NCBI GenBank assembly: GCA_001304425.1
Contig: LJTS01000168.1
Span: forward strand, 1 to 6,335
Reading direction: 5' to 3'
From: Betaproteobacteria bacterium SG8_40
GTDB taxonomy: Bacteria > Pseudomonadota > Gammaproteobacteria > Burkholderiales > Eutrophovitaceae
Length of the DNA stretch: 6,335 bases
Part shown: positions 1-6,335 of the stretch, one piece after another
How positions within the stretch are numbered: the first letter of the stretch is position 1
Layout of the letters: each line of letters opens with the position of its first letter
Notes under the pieces: generated by a model
The model's database searches: none
Seen by the model: only the letters and a program-made list of their open reading frames with translations
Told to the model about the DNA's origin: nothing
Translations under genes and position numbers: made by a program

Positions 1-1
1 G

Positions 2-814
2 TTGGAGCGCACCGCCGCCGCGGTCGAGGAAGCACAAGCACAATTGTCCGAGCAGGACCGTCTCTATGAAGAGGCGCGCGAGATGTTCGCGCGCGGACTC
101 GTTCCCGAAACGTTCATGCACGCAGCGGGCGCGGAGCGTCGCGTCGCCGCCGCGCGCGTGAACCGCCTGGTGGCCGAACAGAAGGAACAGCGGGAAGTCG
201 TGCGGCGTCATACTCTGGTTGCGCCGTTCACCGGGGTGGTGAGCAGCCGATATACCGATCCGGGCGAATGGGTGGAAACCGGTTCACCCGTGCTCGACCT
301 GGTCGACATGCGGCGCCTGCGCATCGACGTGCAGGTTCCGCAAGAGCGCTACGACCAGATATCCGTCGGCTCTTCGGTCGAGGTGGCGCTCGATGCGCTC
401 GTCGGCAAGATGCTGGAGGGCAAGATCGTTGCCCGCGTACCGGTTAACGATCCCGACGCGCGTACGTTTCTGGTGCGCGTCAGCCTGACCGGCGATTCGC
501 AACTCATGACGCCCGGCATGTCGGCGCAGGTCGTGTTTCCCCTTCGCGGTGGCGCAAGCGTGGTCAAGGTGCCGCGCGACGCCGTGGTGAGAAAGCCGAA
601 CGGTAGTGTGAGCGTGTGGATTATCAACGAAAGCGACGTTACGACGGTGTCGGAGCGGCAAGTCGACCTTGGCCGCTCGCTGCGTGACTGGGTCGACGTG
701 CGCAGCGGGCTGGAGCCCGGTGTGCGTGTCGTCGTGCGCGGCAATGAAACCCTGCGTGAAGGCCAGCAAGTGCGGATTCTCTCCACTGTGCCGTCCACTA
801 CCGGCACGCGCTGA
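2..814 (+). CDS. RND efflux periplasmic adaptor subunit (membrane fusion protein), 5'-truncated
   Basis: This is the adaptor that would bridge an inner-membrane RND pump to an outer-membrane channel across the periplasm. The reading frame is open to the left edge, so the signal sequence, first lipoyl half and first coiled-coil helix are missing; the TTG at base 2 is an internal Leu codon, not a start. In the 270 visible residues I see an Ala/Glu/Arg-rich coiled-coil hairpin (about 2-67), the second half of a lipoyl (biotinyl-like) domain (about 70-103, with APFTGVV and DPGEWVETGSPV), a beta-barrel domain (about 104-185, with the typical MTPGMSAQVVFP stretch) and a membrane-proximal domain (about 186-260, starting VPRDAVV and ending LREGQQVRIL). 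These are the standard HlyD/AcrA-type domains in the standard order. The stop lies four bases before the permease start, so the two are almost certainly co-transcribed. The substrate cannot be read from the sequence. Confidence 0.93.
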   Translation: MERTAAAVEEAQAQLSEQDRLYEEAREMFARGLVPETFMHAAGAERRVAAARVNRLVAEQKEQREVVRRHTLVAPFTGVVSSRYTDPGEWVETGSPVLDLVDMRRLRIDVQVPQERYDQISVGSSVEVALDALVGKMLEGKIVARVPVNDPDARTFLVRVSLTGDSQLMTPGMSAQVVFPLRGGASVVKVPRDAVVRKPNGSVSVWIINESDVTTVSERQVDLGRSLRDWVDVRSGLEPGVRVVVRGNETLREGQQVRILSTVPSTTGTR

Positions 815-818
815 CACG

Positions 819-3800
819 ATGATTGAAGGCGCGATCAAACACGGCACCTTGCTCGCAATAGGTGTCCTGATCGTATGCGTGTTCGGCATCCTCGCGGTAC
901 TGCGGGTGCCGATACAGATGATCCCCGATCTCGAAGTGCGCACGATCAGCGTGCGCACCGCGTGGTCGGGTGCGACACCGCAGGATATCGAGAAGGAAAT
1001 ACTGATCGAGCAGGAGGAATACCTGCGCAGCGTCCCGGGCCTGGAGCGCATGGTCTCGACCGCAACCATGGGCGAGGCCATCATCGCACTCGAGTTCCCG
1101 TTCGGGGTCGACCTGAATGACGCCCTGATACGCGTGAACAATGCGCTAACCCGTGTTCCGGTCTACCCGGAAAACGTCGACGAGCCGCGCCTGTATACCA
1201 GCTCTTTCTCGAGCAACGCGTTCATCTATTTCCGCATCTCGCCGCTGCCGGGCAATCCGCAAGGCGTGGACATGAACATGATGCTCGACTTTGTCGACGA
1301 CAACGTGCGCACCAGGCTCGAACGCGTGCCCGGCGTGTCCGACGTCGGGATATTCGGGGGCGCAGAGCGTCAGGTGCAGATCTTCGTCGATCCCGGCCGT
1401 CTTGCTGAACGCGGCATCACCCTGACCCAGCTTCGTGCCGCGATTCGCGAGCGCAACGCCGATGTGTCGGGAGGCGATCTCAACAGCGGCAAGCGCCGTT
1501 ACCTGCTGCGCACCGTGGGGCGTTTCCGCAGCATCCAGGAAATGGAAGACATGGTGATCGCTTCGCGTGACGACGCCATCATCCGCCTCAAGGATGTCGC
1601 GCAAGTGAGACTGCATCATTACGAAATTCGCTCTCACGCGGCCGTAAACGGTGAGCCGGTCATCTTTATCTCGATCCGGAGGGAAACCGGTTCCAACGTG
1701 ATCGCGATCAAGAAAGCAGTCATGCCGGTGGTCGAGGAACTCAGCCGCAACATGCTCGAACCTATCGGCATGCAGATGGAGCTGACCACTGACGACGTGC
1801 GTTACGTGCAGGCGTCGATTGCCAACGTATGGACCAATCTGTCGATAGGCGCGTTGCTCGCTACCGGCGTGATGTTTCTGTTCCTGCGTTCGTTCCGGGC
1901 AACGCTGGTCGGCGTGGTCGGAATTCCGATTTGCACGATTGCGGCGTTTCTCGGACTGTTGCTTGCCGGGCGAACGATCAACGTCATTTCGCTTGCCGGC
2001 GTCGCCTTTGCCATCGGCATGACTCTGGACAACAGCATCGTCGTGCTCGAGAGCATCGTGCGCGAGCGCGGCAAGGGTCTGGGCCGTATGGAAGCCGCGC
2101 TTGCCGGCGTGCGCCGCGTATGGCCGGCGGTATTCGCGTCGACGCTTACGACGATACTCGTGTTCACTCCGGTGTGGTTTCTCAACCTCGAGGCCGGCCA
2201 GCTCTACTCCGATGTAGCGGTTGCCATATCCGCGTCTATCCTGGTATCGATGTTCGTCGCCGTGACCGTGGTGCCGGCAATGAGCGCGCGACTGCCCATC
2301 GGGGACAGCAGCGCGCAATCGCGAGACCTCAGCCGGTCACGGATGATAGATGGCATTGCCTGGCTGGCCGGTTCGCGATCGCGCCGGCTGATCTGCATTG
2401 CCAGCGTCGTCGCTGCGACGCTGGCAATCATCGTGCTGCTCACGCCCCCGGCTGAGTACCTGCCGGAGGGAGAAGAAGCGAAGACGTTTTCCCTGATGAT
2501 CGCCCCCACCGGTTACAACCTCGAGGAAATGCGCCGGATCGGTGAAGAAGTGGAACGCGAATTCGTTCCCTACCTGGACAGGGAACCGGCCGATTTCGAC
2601 GGCACTGACGGCACCATTCCCGCGCTCGAGTATTTTGTCCTGACGGTACGGCCGCAGTACCTGCGCGTGATTGCGGAAACCAAGGACCCGAAGCACATCG
2701 ACGCGCTGATGCGCGCGATCGATAAACGTTTCGCCGAATATCCGGGCATGCGCTCTTTCTCATCGCGCGGGTCCATCATTTCCAGTAATGACGGCGGCAC
2801 GCGCAGCGTCAACGTCGACATTACCGGGACCGATCTCGAACGCCTGTACGATGTGGTGTTGCTTGCCTATCGGCGGGCCCAGGAAATTTTCGACAATCCG
2901 CAGGTTCGGCCCGATCCTCCGATACTGACACTCGGTCAGCCGATGCTCGAACTGCAGCCGCGTTGGGAGCGGGCGGCGGAACTTGGCTTGAGTGCCCGCG
3001 AGATAGGCCTGGCAGTTGCCGGCCTGACCGACGGCGCCTACATCGATGAGTTCTTCCTGGCGGACGACAAAATTGACATTTTTCTCTACACGACGACGCA
3101 ACCAGCCGAGGAACTTGCGGATATCGCGGCGTTACCCGTTTATACCCCGCAGGGTACTGTGCTCCCGGTTGGCGCGATCGTGGATCTGAAGGAAACGGTG
3201 GACACCAATACGCTGCGGCGCGTTGACGGCCGCCGCACCGTGACCCTCAACGTGATACCGCCGCGTTCCGTGCCGCTCGAAAGCGGCGTGAAAATCGTTC
3301 AGTCCGAGTTGATCGACCATCTGAAATCGCAAAGTGTGGTGCCTGCCGGTATAAGCCTCGACATATCCGGTGCCAGTGATCGGCTCACGGCGACACAGCA
3401 GGCGCTATCGGGCAACTACGCCGTCGCAATTCTGTTGTGTTATCTGCTGCTGGTCGCGGTTTTCACGCACTGGGGCTATCCGCTGATCATCATGACCACT
3501 GTCCCTCTCGGAATCGCCGGCGGCATCGTTGGCTTGTGGATGCTCAATGTCGTAGGCGGCTGGCTTCCGGCAATCGGCGTGACCGCGATCAGCCAGTCGT
3601 TCGACATGATCACGATGCTTGGTTTTCTCATCCTTGTCGGTACGGTCGTCAACAATCCCATCCTGTTGGTCGACCGGGCACTGCACAATGTCCGCCACGC
3701 CGGCCTCGACGCGGTGGAGGCAGTGCGCGAGGCGGTACAAACCCGTTTGAGACCGATACTGATGTCGAGCATTACAACGATATTCGGCCTCGCACCGCTG

Positions 3801-3980
3801 GTCTTCATTCCCGGTGCCGGCACCGAGTTGTACCGGGGTGTCGGGGCCATCGTATTGTTCGGTTTGTTCTTCGCAACGCTGGTGACACTGGTGTTCCTGC
3901 CATCCGTGCTGGTCGAAGTATTGAACTGGCGGTCCCGCCTGACGTCCAAGGGGGCCGAGACGCCTGCTGGAAGGATCTAG
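819..3980 (+). CDS. RND family efflux permease (AcrB/HAE1-like), proton-driven inner-membrane transporter
   Basis: A complete 1053-residue inner-membrane pump of the usual RND length, expected to work as a trimer with the adaptor upstream. The ATG at 819 is chosen because homology starts there (MIEGAIKHGT leading straight into TM1); upstream in-frame starts would overlap the adaptor by up to about 146 bases. No clear Shine-Dalgarno precedes it, so translational coupling to the adaptor is likely. The layout is the classical duplicated one: TM1 about 10-28, periplasmic porter loop 29-336, TM2-TM6 about 337-489, cytoplasmic loop 490-520, TM7 about 523-543, second porter loop 544-866, and TM8-TM12 about 867-1030. 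TM4 carries GMTLDNSIVVLES (D404, N405) and TM10 carries GTVVNNPILLVD (N945, N946). By alignment from memory with AcrB, Asp407 is kept, while Asp408 and Lys940 are both Asn. I see no CusA-like Met cluster, so a heavy-metal (HME) assignment is not supported. The substrate is unknown; drugs, lipids or other hydrophobic compounds are possible. Confidence 0.95.
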   Translation: MIEGAIKHGTLLAIGVLIVCVFGILAVLRVPIQMIPDLEVRTISVRTAWSGATPQDIEKEILIEQEEYLRSVPGLERMVSTATMGEAIIALEFPFGVDLNDALIRVNNALTRVPVYPENVDEPRLYTSSFSSNAFIYFRISPLPGNPQGVDMNMMLDFVDDNVRTRLERVPGVSDVGIFGGAERQVQIFVDPGRLAERGITLTQLRAAIRERNADVSGGDLNSGKRRYLLRTVGRFRSIQEMEDMVIASRDDAIIRLKDVAQVRLHHYEIRSHAAVNGEPVIFISIRRETGSNVIAIKKAVMPVVEELSRNMLEPIGMQMELTTDDVRYVQASIANVWTNLSIGALLATGVMFLFLRSFRATLVGVVGIPICTIAAFLGLLLAGRTINVISLAGVAFAIGMTLDNSIVVLESIVRERGKGLGRMEAALAGVRRVWPAVFASTLTTILVFTPVWFLNLEAGQLYSDVAVAISASILVSMFVAVTVVPAMSARLPIGDSSAQSRDLSRSRMIDGIAWLAGSRSRRLICIASVVAATLAIIVLLTPPAEYLPEGEEAKTFSLMIAPTGYNLEEMRRIGEEVEREFVPYLDREPADFDGTDGTIPALEYFVLTVRPQYLRVIAETKDPKHIDALMRAIDKRFAEYPGMRSFSSRGSIISSNDGGTRSVNVDITGTDLERLYDVVLLAYRRAQEIFDNPQVRPDPPILTLGQPMLELQPRWERAAELGLSAREIGLAVAGLTDGAYIDEFFLADDKIDIFLYTTTQPAEELADIAALPVYTPQGTVLPVGAIVDLKETVDTNTLRRVDGRRTVTLNVIPPRSVPLESGVKIVQSELIDHLKSQSVVPAGISLDISGASDRLTATQQALSGNYAVAILLCYLLLVAVFTHWGYPLIIMTTVPLGIAGGIVGLWMLNVVGGWLPAIGVTAISQSFDMITMLGFLILVGTVVNNPILLVDRALHNVRHAGLDAVEAVREAVQTRLRPILMSSITTIFGLAPLVFIPGAGTELYRGVGAIVLFGLFFATLVTLVFLPSVLVEVLNWRSRLTSKGAETPAGRI

Positions 3981-3994
3981 GATTGCTGCAGTGC

Positions 3995-4006
3995 GTGAAT
4001 TTTCAC
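3995..4006. other. Small perfect palindrome after the permease gene
   Basis: GTGAA and TTCAC face each other across a TT centre, starting 15 bases after the permease stop. An overlapping pairing, CAGTG (3989-3993) with CACTG (4004-4008), is also possible. The stem is only five pairs and no run of T follows directly, so it is a poor intrinsic terminator. It could be a half-site pair for a regulator of the downstream genes, or chance. Confidence 0.25.
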
Positions 4007-4071
4007 TGTCTTGTGTTATCGTCGCGCGCCGAACGCCGGAATTTGGCGTGGATTTCCCACTTTTATCTACC

Positions 4072-4077
4072 AAGGAG
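4072..4077 (+). promoter_or_regulatory. Strong ribosome binding site (AAGGAG)
   Basis: AAGGAG lies nine bases before the ATG at 4087 and fixes that start. It is the best Shine-Dalgarno match in the window. The other internal starts have weak matches or none, which suggests that the small secreted protein is translated independently and more strongly than its neighbours. Confidence 0.8.
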
Positions 4078-4086
4078 AAACGTTAA

Positions 4087-4644
4087 ATGAAGCATCTACT
4101 CACCTCGCTTTGCGCCGCGGTGGCGCTTGTTTCAGGTACGCTGGCGGTTGCGCAAGACCGGCCCGGCGTTGTATTCACCGAAGAAGTCGAAACCGTGGTC
4201 ACGGTTCGCGGTGTGCATCACGTCAATCGCACAGTGACCGTCGAAGATCCGGATGGCGAGCGTGTCACCATCAAGGTGCCGGACGAGTCACAGAACCTGT
4301 ACCAGATCCAGCCCGGTGACAAGTTCAAGGTTCGCTTTGCGCAGGCGGTTGCGGTCGGTCTGATGGCGCCCGGTGAAGAGCCGAGCATGGGTGTCGGTGA
4401 AGCCATGAAACTCGCGCCAAAGGGTGCTACGCCGGGCGGGGTGATGGTCAGTGTCGTTCAGGTCTCGGGCAAGATCGAGGCAATCGACTACGATGCGCGA
4501 ACCATTATCGTGCGAGGACCACAGGGCAATCTGCGCGAGTTCGTCGTCAGCGACATGGTCCAGCGTTTCGATGAGCTGAGGGTGGGTGACGTGGTTGGCC
4601 TGCAGGTAACCGAAGCGCTCGCCATGGAGATGATCAAGCAATAG
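4087..4644 (+). CDS. Secreted periplasmic protein with two similar beta-rich halves, function unknown
   Basis: A 185-residue protein that I cannot assign to a named function. Residues 1-22 form a Sec signal peptide (positive Lys2, hydrophobic core, cleavage expected after AVA, before Gln23), so it should be periplasmic. The mature part looks like an internal duplication: residues about 38-92 and 124-182 both run V-x-(R/S)-G, then an R-T-(V/I)-x-V strand, a P-x-G turn, another strand, a (I/L)-x-(P/V)-G-D turn and an Ala-containing end (FAQAVAVGL and VTEALAMEM). The pattern suggests two small beta-barrel (OB-like) units. The linker (93-123) is rich in Gly, Pro, Met and Ala. There is no Cys beyond the signal peptide and no obvious catalytic motif, so a binding or structural role seems more likely than an enzyme. 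It follows the pump by 106 bases and precedes the parvulin gene by 45 bases. The start is fixed by a strong Shine-Dalgarno sequence. Confidence 0.88.
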   Translation: MKHLLTSLCAAVALVSGTLAVAQDRPGVVFTEEVETVVTVRGVHHVNRTVTVEDPDGERVTIKVPDESQNLYQIQPGDKFKVRFAQAVAVGLMAPGEEPSMGVGEAMKLAPKGATPGGVMVSVVQVSGKIEAIDYDARTIIVRGPQGNLREFVVSDMVQRFDELRVGDVVGLQVTEALAMEMIKQ

Positions 4645-4689
4645 CGCATGATCAGTGTTGGACATGGCTGACGAGAGCGACAGATTACT

Positions 4690-5553
4690 GTGTTAGCCCG
4701 CATTAAAACTGCTTTTCGGGAGCCGCTGGTACATTTTCTGGCCATCGGCATCCTGCTGTTCGTGGTATTCGGGCTGGTCAACGACGACCAGTCCGCCCGC
4801 GGTGACCGCATCGAGATCACGAGGGCGGATCTCGATCAATTCGTTGCGATATTCTCGAAGCAGTGGCAACGCCAGCCGAGCCCCCAGGAACTTCAGGGCC
4901 TGATCGATGCGCGCATTCGCGAAGAGGTCTTGTATCGCGAAGCCCTGGCGATGGGGCTGGACAAGGACGACACCATCGTCCGGCGCCGGCTTGCGCAGAA
5001 GGTCGAATTCCTGATGGGCGACGCCAGTGGTGTGACCGAACCCGATGATGCAACGCTGGGCCAGTACTATGAGCAAAACGCCGAACGCTATCGCGAACCG
5101 CCGCGACTGAGCTTTTCACACGTCTATTTCAGCACCGACCGTCGCGGCGAGCAGGCGAAAGCCGATGCCGAGGCACTACTGGAACGCCTGCGCGCGGCCA
5201 GCCCGCGGGTGACGCAGGTGCCGGACGAGGGCGACTCGTTCATGCTCCCGTTTGTCTATATCGACAAGCGCACAGACGAGATCGCGCGCGACTTCGGCAA
5301 TGCGTTCCCGGCACAACTGGCCGAACTCGAGCCGAAACGGTGGCACGGACCCATTGCATCGCCCTTCGGGATTCATCTTGTCTACGTCGGTTCGCGCGAG
5401 GAGGCGAGTGTGCCGCCGCTCGAGGCGGTGCGCTCGCGTGTCGTCAATGACTGGTTGGTTGAACAAAGGCGCGTCGCCGACGAGCGTATCTACGAGCGTC
5501 TGCGTTCGCGCTACGACATCAGCGTATTCGGGCAGCAAGTAGAGGCGCAATAA
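4690..5553 (+). CDS. Membrane-anchored parvulin-type peptidyl-prolyl cis-trans isomerase (PpiC/SurA-like)
   Basis: A 287-residue protein predicted to be a periplasmic foldase or chaperone tethered to the inner membrane. Residues 1-14 are short and basic, and about 15-30 form one uncleaved membrane helix (HFLAIGILLFVVFGLV). Residues 41-135 are a mainly helical SurA/PpiD-like region (TRADLDQF, LIDARIREEVLYREA, then VRRRLAQKVEFL). Residues about 138-235 form a single parvulin-like domain, opening RLSFSHVYF with a conserved-type His144 and closing SPFGIHLVYV with His229. A charged helical tail ends at RYDISVF. The middle of the parvulin domain is divergent, so isomerase activity is not certain and a chaperone-only role is possible. 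GTG at 4690 is the only reasonable start, because an in-frame TGA lies at 4669-4671; the Shine-Dalgarno match (GAGAG, 12 bases away) is weak. The stop is four bases before the HupE gene. From family knowledge, such short parvulins are often found beside HupE/UreJ genes. Confidence 0.88.
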   Translation: MLARIKTAFREPLVHFLAIGILLFVVFGLVNDDQSARGDRIEITRADLDQFVAIFSKQWQRQPSPQELQGLIDARIREEVLYREALAMGLDKDDTIVRRRLAQKVEFLMGDASGVTEPDDATLGQYYEQNAERYREPPRLSFSHVYFSTDRRGEQAKADAEALLERLRAASPRVTQVPDEGDSFMLPFVYIDKRTDEIARDFGNAFPAQLAELEPKRWHGPIASPFGIHLVYVGSREEASVPPLEAVRSRVVNDWLVEQRRVADERIYERLRSRYDISVFGQQVEAQ

Positions 5554-5557
5554 TCCG

Positions 5558-6335
5558 ATGCGCGTGTTTCTGCTGTTTGCAGCGTTGCTTTTGTTCTCGG
5601 CAGCTTTTCCGCCGACGCCGGCCCACGCGCACGAGTCACGCCCGGCTTACCTCGAACTGACCGAGACGCGGCCGGGGGCATTCGAAGTGGCATGGCGGCG
5701 ACCGGCGATCGGCGAACGGGTACTGTCGATGCAACCGGTATTTCCCCCTCACTGTGCTTTGTCCGGGCAGCGCGCCCGCTATCCGCGGCCCGATGCAATG
5801 ACCGAGCGCTGGGAGATCGATTGCGGCGCGAACGGTCTTGTTGGCCACCAGATTGGCATCCAGGGCCTGCAAACGACACTGACCGATGTGCTCGTGCGTG
5901 TCAGTTTTGCCGATGACATTACCCATACCCAGGTGCTGCGCCCGAACCTGACCGCATTCACGGTAGAAGGAGCGCCATCGAAGTGGGCTGTCAGTGCTGA
6001 CTACTTTCGCCTTGGCGTCGAGCACATCCTTGGCGGCATCGACCATTTGTTGTTTGTGCTGGCGTTACTGATCATTGTCGACGGCACGCGCCGGCTCATT
6101 GCGACCATCACGGCGTTTACCATTGCACACAGTCTCACGCTGGCGGGCGCCACGCTGGGTTGGGTGCACGTATCGCAGCAGCCGGTGGAGGCGGTCATCG
6201 CGCTGAGCATCCTGTTTCTCGCGGGCGAGATTTTGCGTGCTCGCCGCGGACATCCGGGCATTACTGTACAGTGGCCCTGGCTTGTGGCATTTACATTTGG
6301 TCTGCTGCACGGCTTCGGGTTTGCCGGCGCGCTCA
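5558..6335 (+). CDS. HupE/UreJ family membrane protein with extracytoplasmic N-terminal domain, 3'-truncated
   Basis: The first 259 residues of a gene that runs off the right edge. Residues 1-24 are a signal peptide (ending TPAHA before HES). Residues 25-140 form a secreted domain containing Cys66 and Cys89, possibly a disulfide. From about 148 the protein becomes a multi-span membrane protein: helices about 157-174, 180-200, 208-226 and 239-259. The first helix carries EHILGGIDH, which fits the H-x5-D-H signature of HupE (His156, Asp162, His163). Next come TITAFTIAHSLTLA (His191) and LLHGFGFAGAL (His251), matching the second conserved His-Gly motif. HupE/UreJ proteins are linked to nickel (or cobalt) uptake for hydrogenase or urease; the extended architecture seen here also occurs where neither enzyme is nearby, so the ion is unproven. 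The ATG follows the parvulin stop by four bases, with a weak AGAGG at 5541-5545, which suggests co-translation. The frame is open to the last base, with no frameshift. Confidence 0.9.
   Translation, partial: MRVFLLFAALLLFSAAFPPTPAHAHESRPAYLELTETRPGAFEVAWRRPAIGERVLSMQPVFPPHCALSGQRARYPRPDAMTERWEIDCGANGLVGHQIGIQGLQTTLTDVLVRVSFADDITHTQVLRPNLTAFTVEGAPSKWAVSADYFRLGVEHILGGIDHLLFVLALLIIVDGTRRLIATITAFTIAHSLTLAGATLGWVHVSQQPVEAVIALSILFLAGEILRARRGHPGITVQWPWLVAFTFGLLHGFGFAGAL

Noticed and set aside
669..818. Upstream TTG extension of the permease frame
   Set aside because: It would overlap the adaptor gene by about 146 bases and add a Cys-rich stretch unlike any RND N-terminus. The ATG at 819 leads directly into the family's first helix.
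1146..2318. Long open frame (390 codons) on the - strand inside the permease gene
   Set aside because: It lies wholly opposite a well-supported RND gene, its translation is rich in His, Arg and Asp with no recognisable domain, and such antisense frames are common in GC-rich DNA.
819..3980. Heavy-metal (CusA-type) RND permease
   Set aside because: I see no Met triad or other metal relay residues. The single TM4 Asp alone does not establish that family.
4033..4049. ACGCC/GGCGT inverted repeat as a terminator
   Set aside because: The stem is only five pairs, and the nearest T run (4061-4064) is short and 12 bases away.
3405..4073. Antisense frame (222 codons) crossing the pump/secreted-protein gap
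   Set aside because: It is Asp, Gln, Arg and His rich with no domain, and most of it is opposite the permease gene.
3437..4090. Second + strand frame overlapping the permease 3' end (217 codons)
   Set aside because: It reads out of frame through coding sequence for TM8-TM12; its Arg/His-rich translation matches nothing I recognise.
4648..4671. Seven-codon reading frame (MISVGHG) before the parvulin gene
   Set aside because: It is very short, has no clear ribosome binding site, and lacks the codon runs or paired hairpins of a leader peptide.

Overview
The window is a stretch of GC-rich bacterial DNA (about 60% GC by eye), with every supported gene on the + strand. It holds five genes packed head to tail, of which the first and last are cut by the window edges. 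The tripartite-type RND pump components, the signal peptides and the periplasmic folding factor all point to a Gram-negative bacterium. The protein sequences look proteobacterial, most likely gammaproteobacterial, but that placement is inference and no species is claimed. There is no rRNA, tRNA, insertion sequence, CRISPR array or phage gene, and no gene-free stretch longer than about 110 bases.

Region 1 (1-3980) is an RND efflux operon. The 3' part of a periplasmic adaptor (membrane fusion protein) gene ends at 814. After four bases, a complete 1053-residue inner-membrane RND permease gene begins (819-3980). No outer-membrane channel gene is visible; it may lie upstream or be a shared TolC-like protein encoded elsewhere. 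The permease has Asn at two positions that are Asp and Lys in the AcrB proton relay, and about 15 extra residues between TM9 and TM10.

Region 2 (3981-4086) is the largest gap, 106 bases. It holds a small perfect palindrome just after the permease stop and a strong Shine-Dalgarno sequence for the next gene. It is the most natural place for a transcript boundary, but I see no convincing sigma-70 promoter or intrinsic terminator.

Region 3 (4087-6335) has three genes in probable operon order: a 185-residue secreted protein built from two similar beta-rich halves (unknown function), a 287-residue membrane-anchored parvulin-type (PpiC/SurA-like) protein, and a HupE/UreJ-type membrane protein with a secreted N-terminal domain, cut at the right edge. 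The close parvulin-HupE spacing (four bases) suggests co-translation. One reading is that the anchored parvulin helps fold the extracytoplasmic part of HupE or of a neighbour, and that HupE moves a metal ion such as nickel. The link between this group and the upstream pump is only positional.
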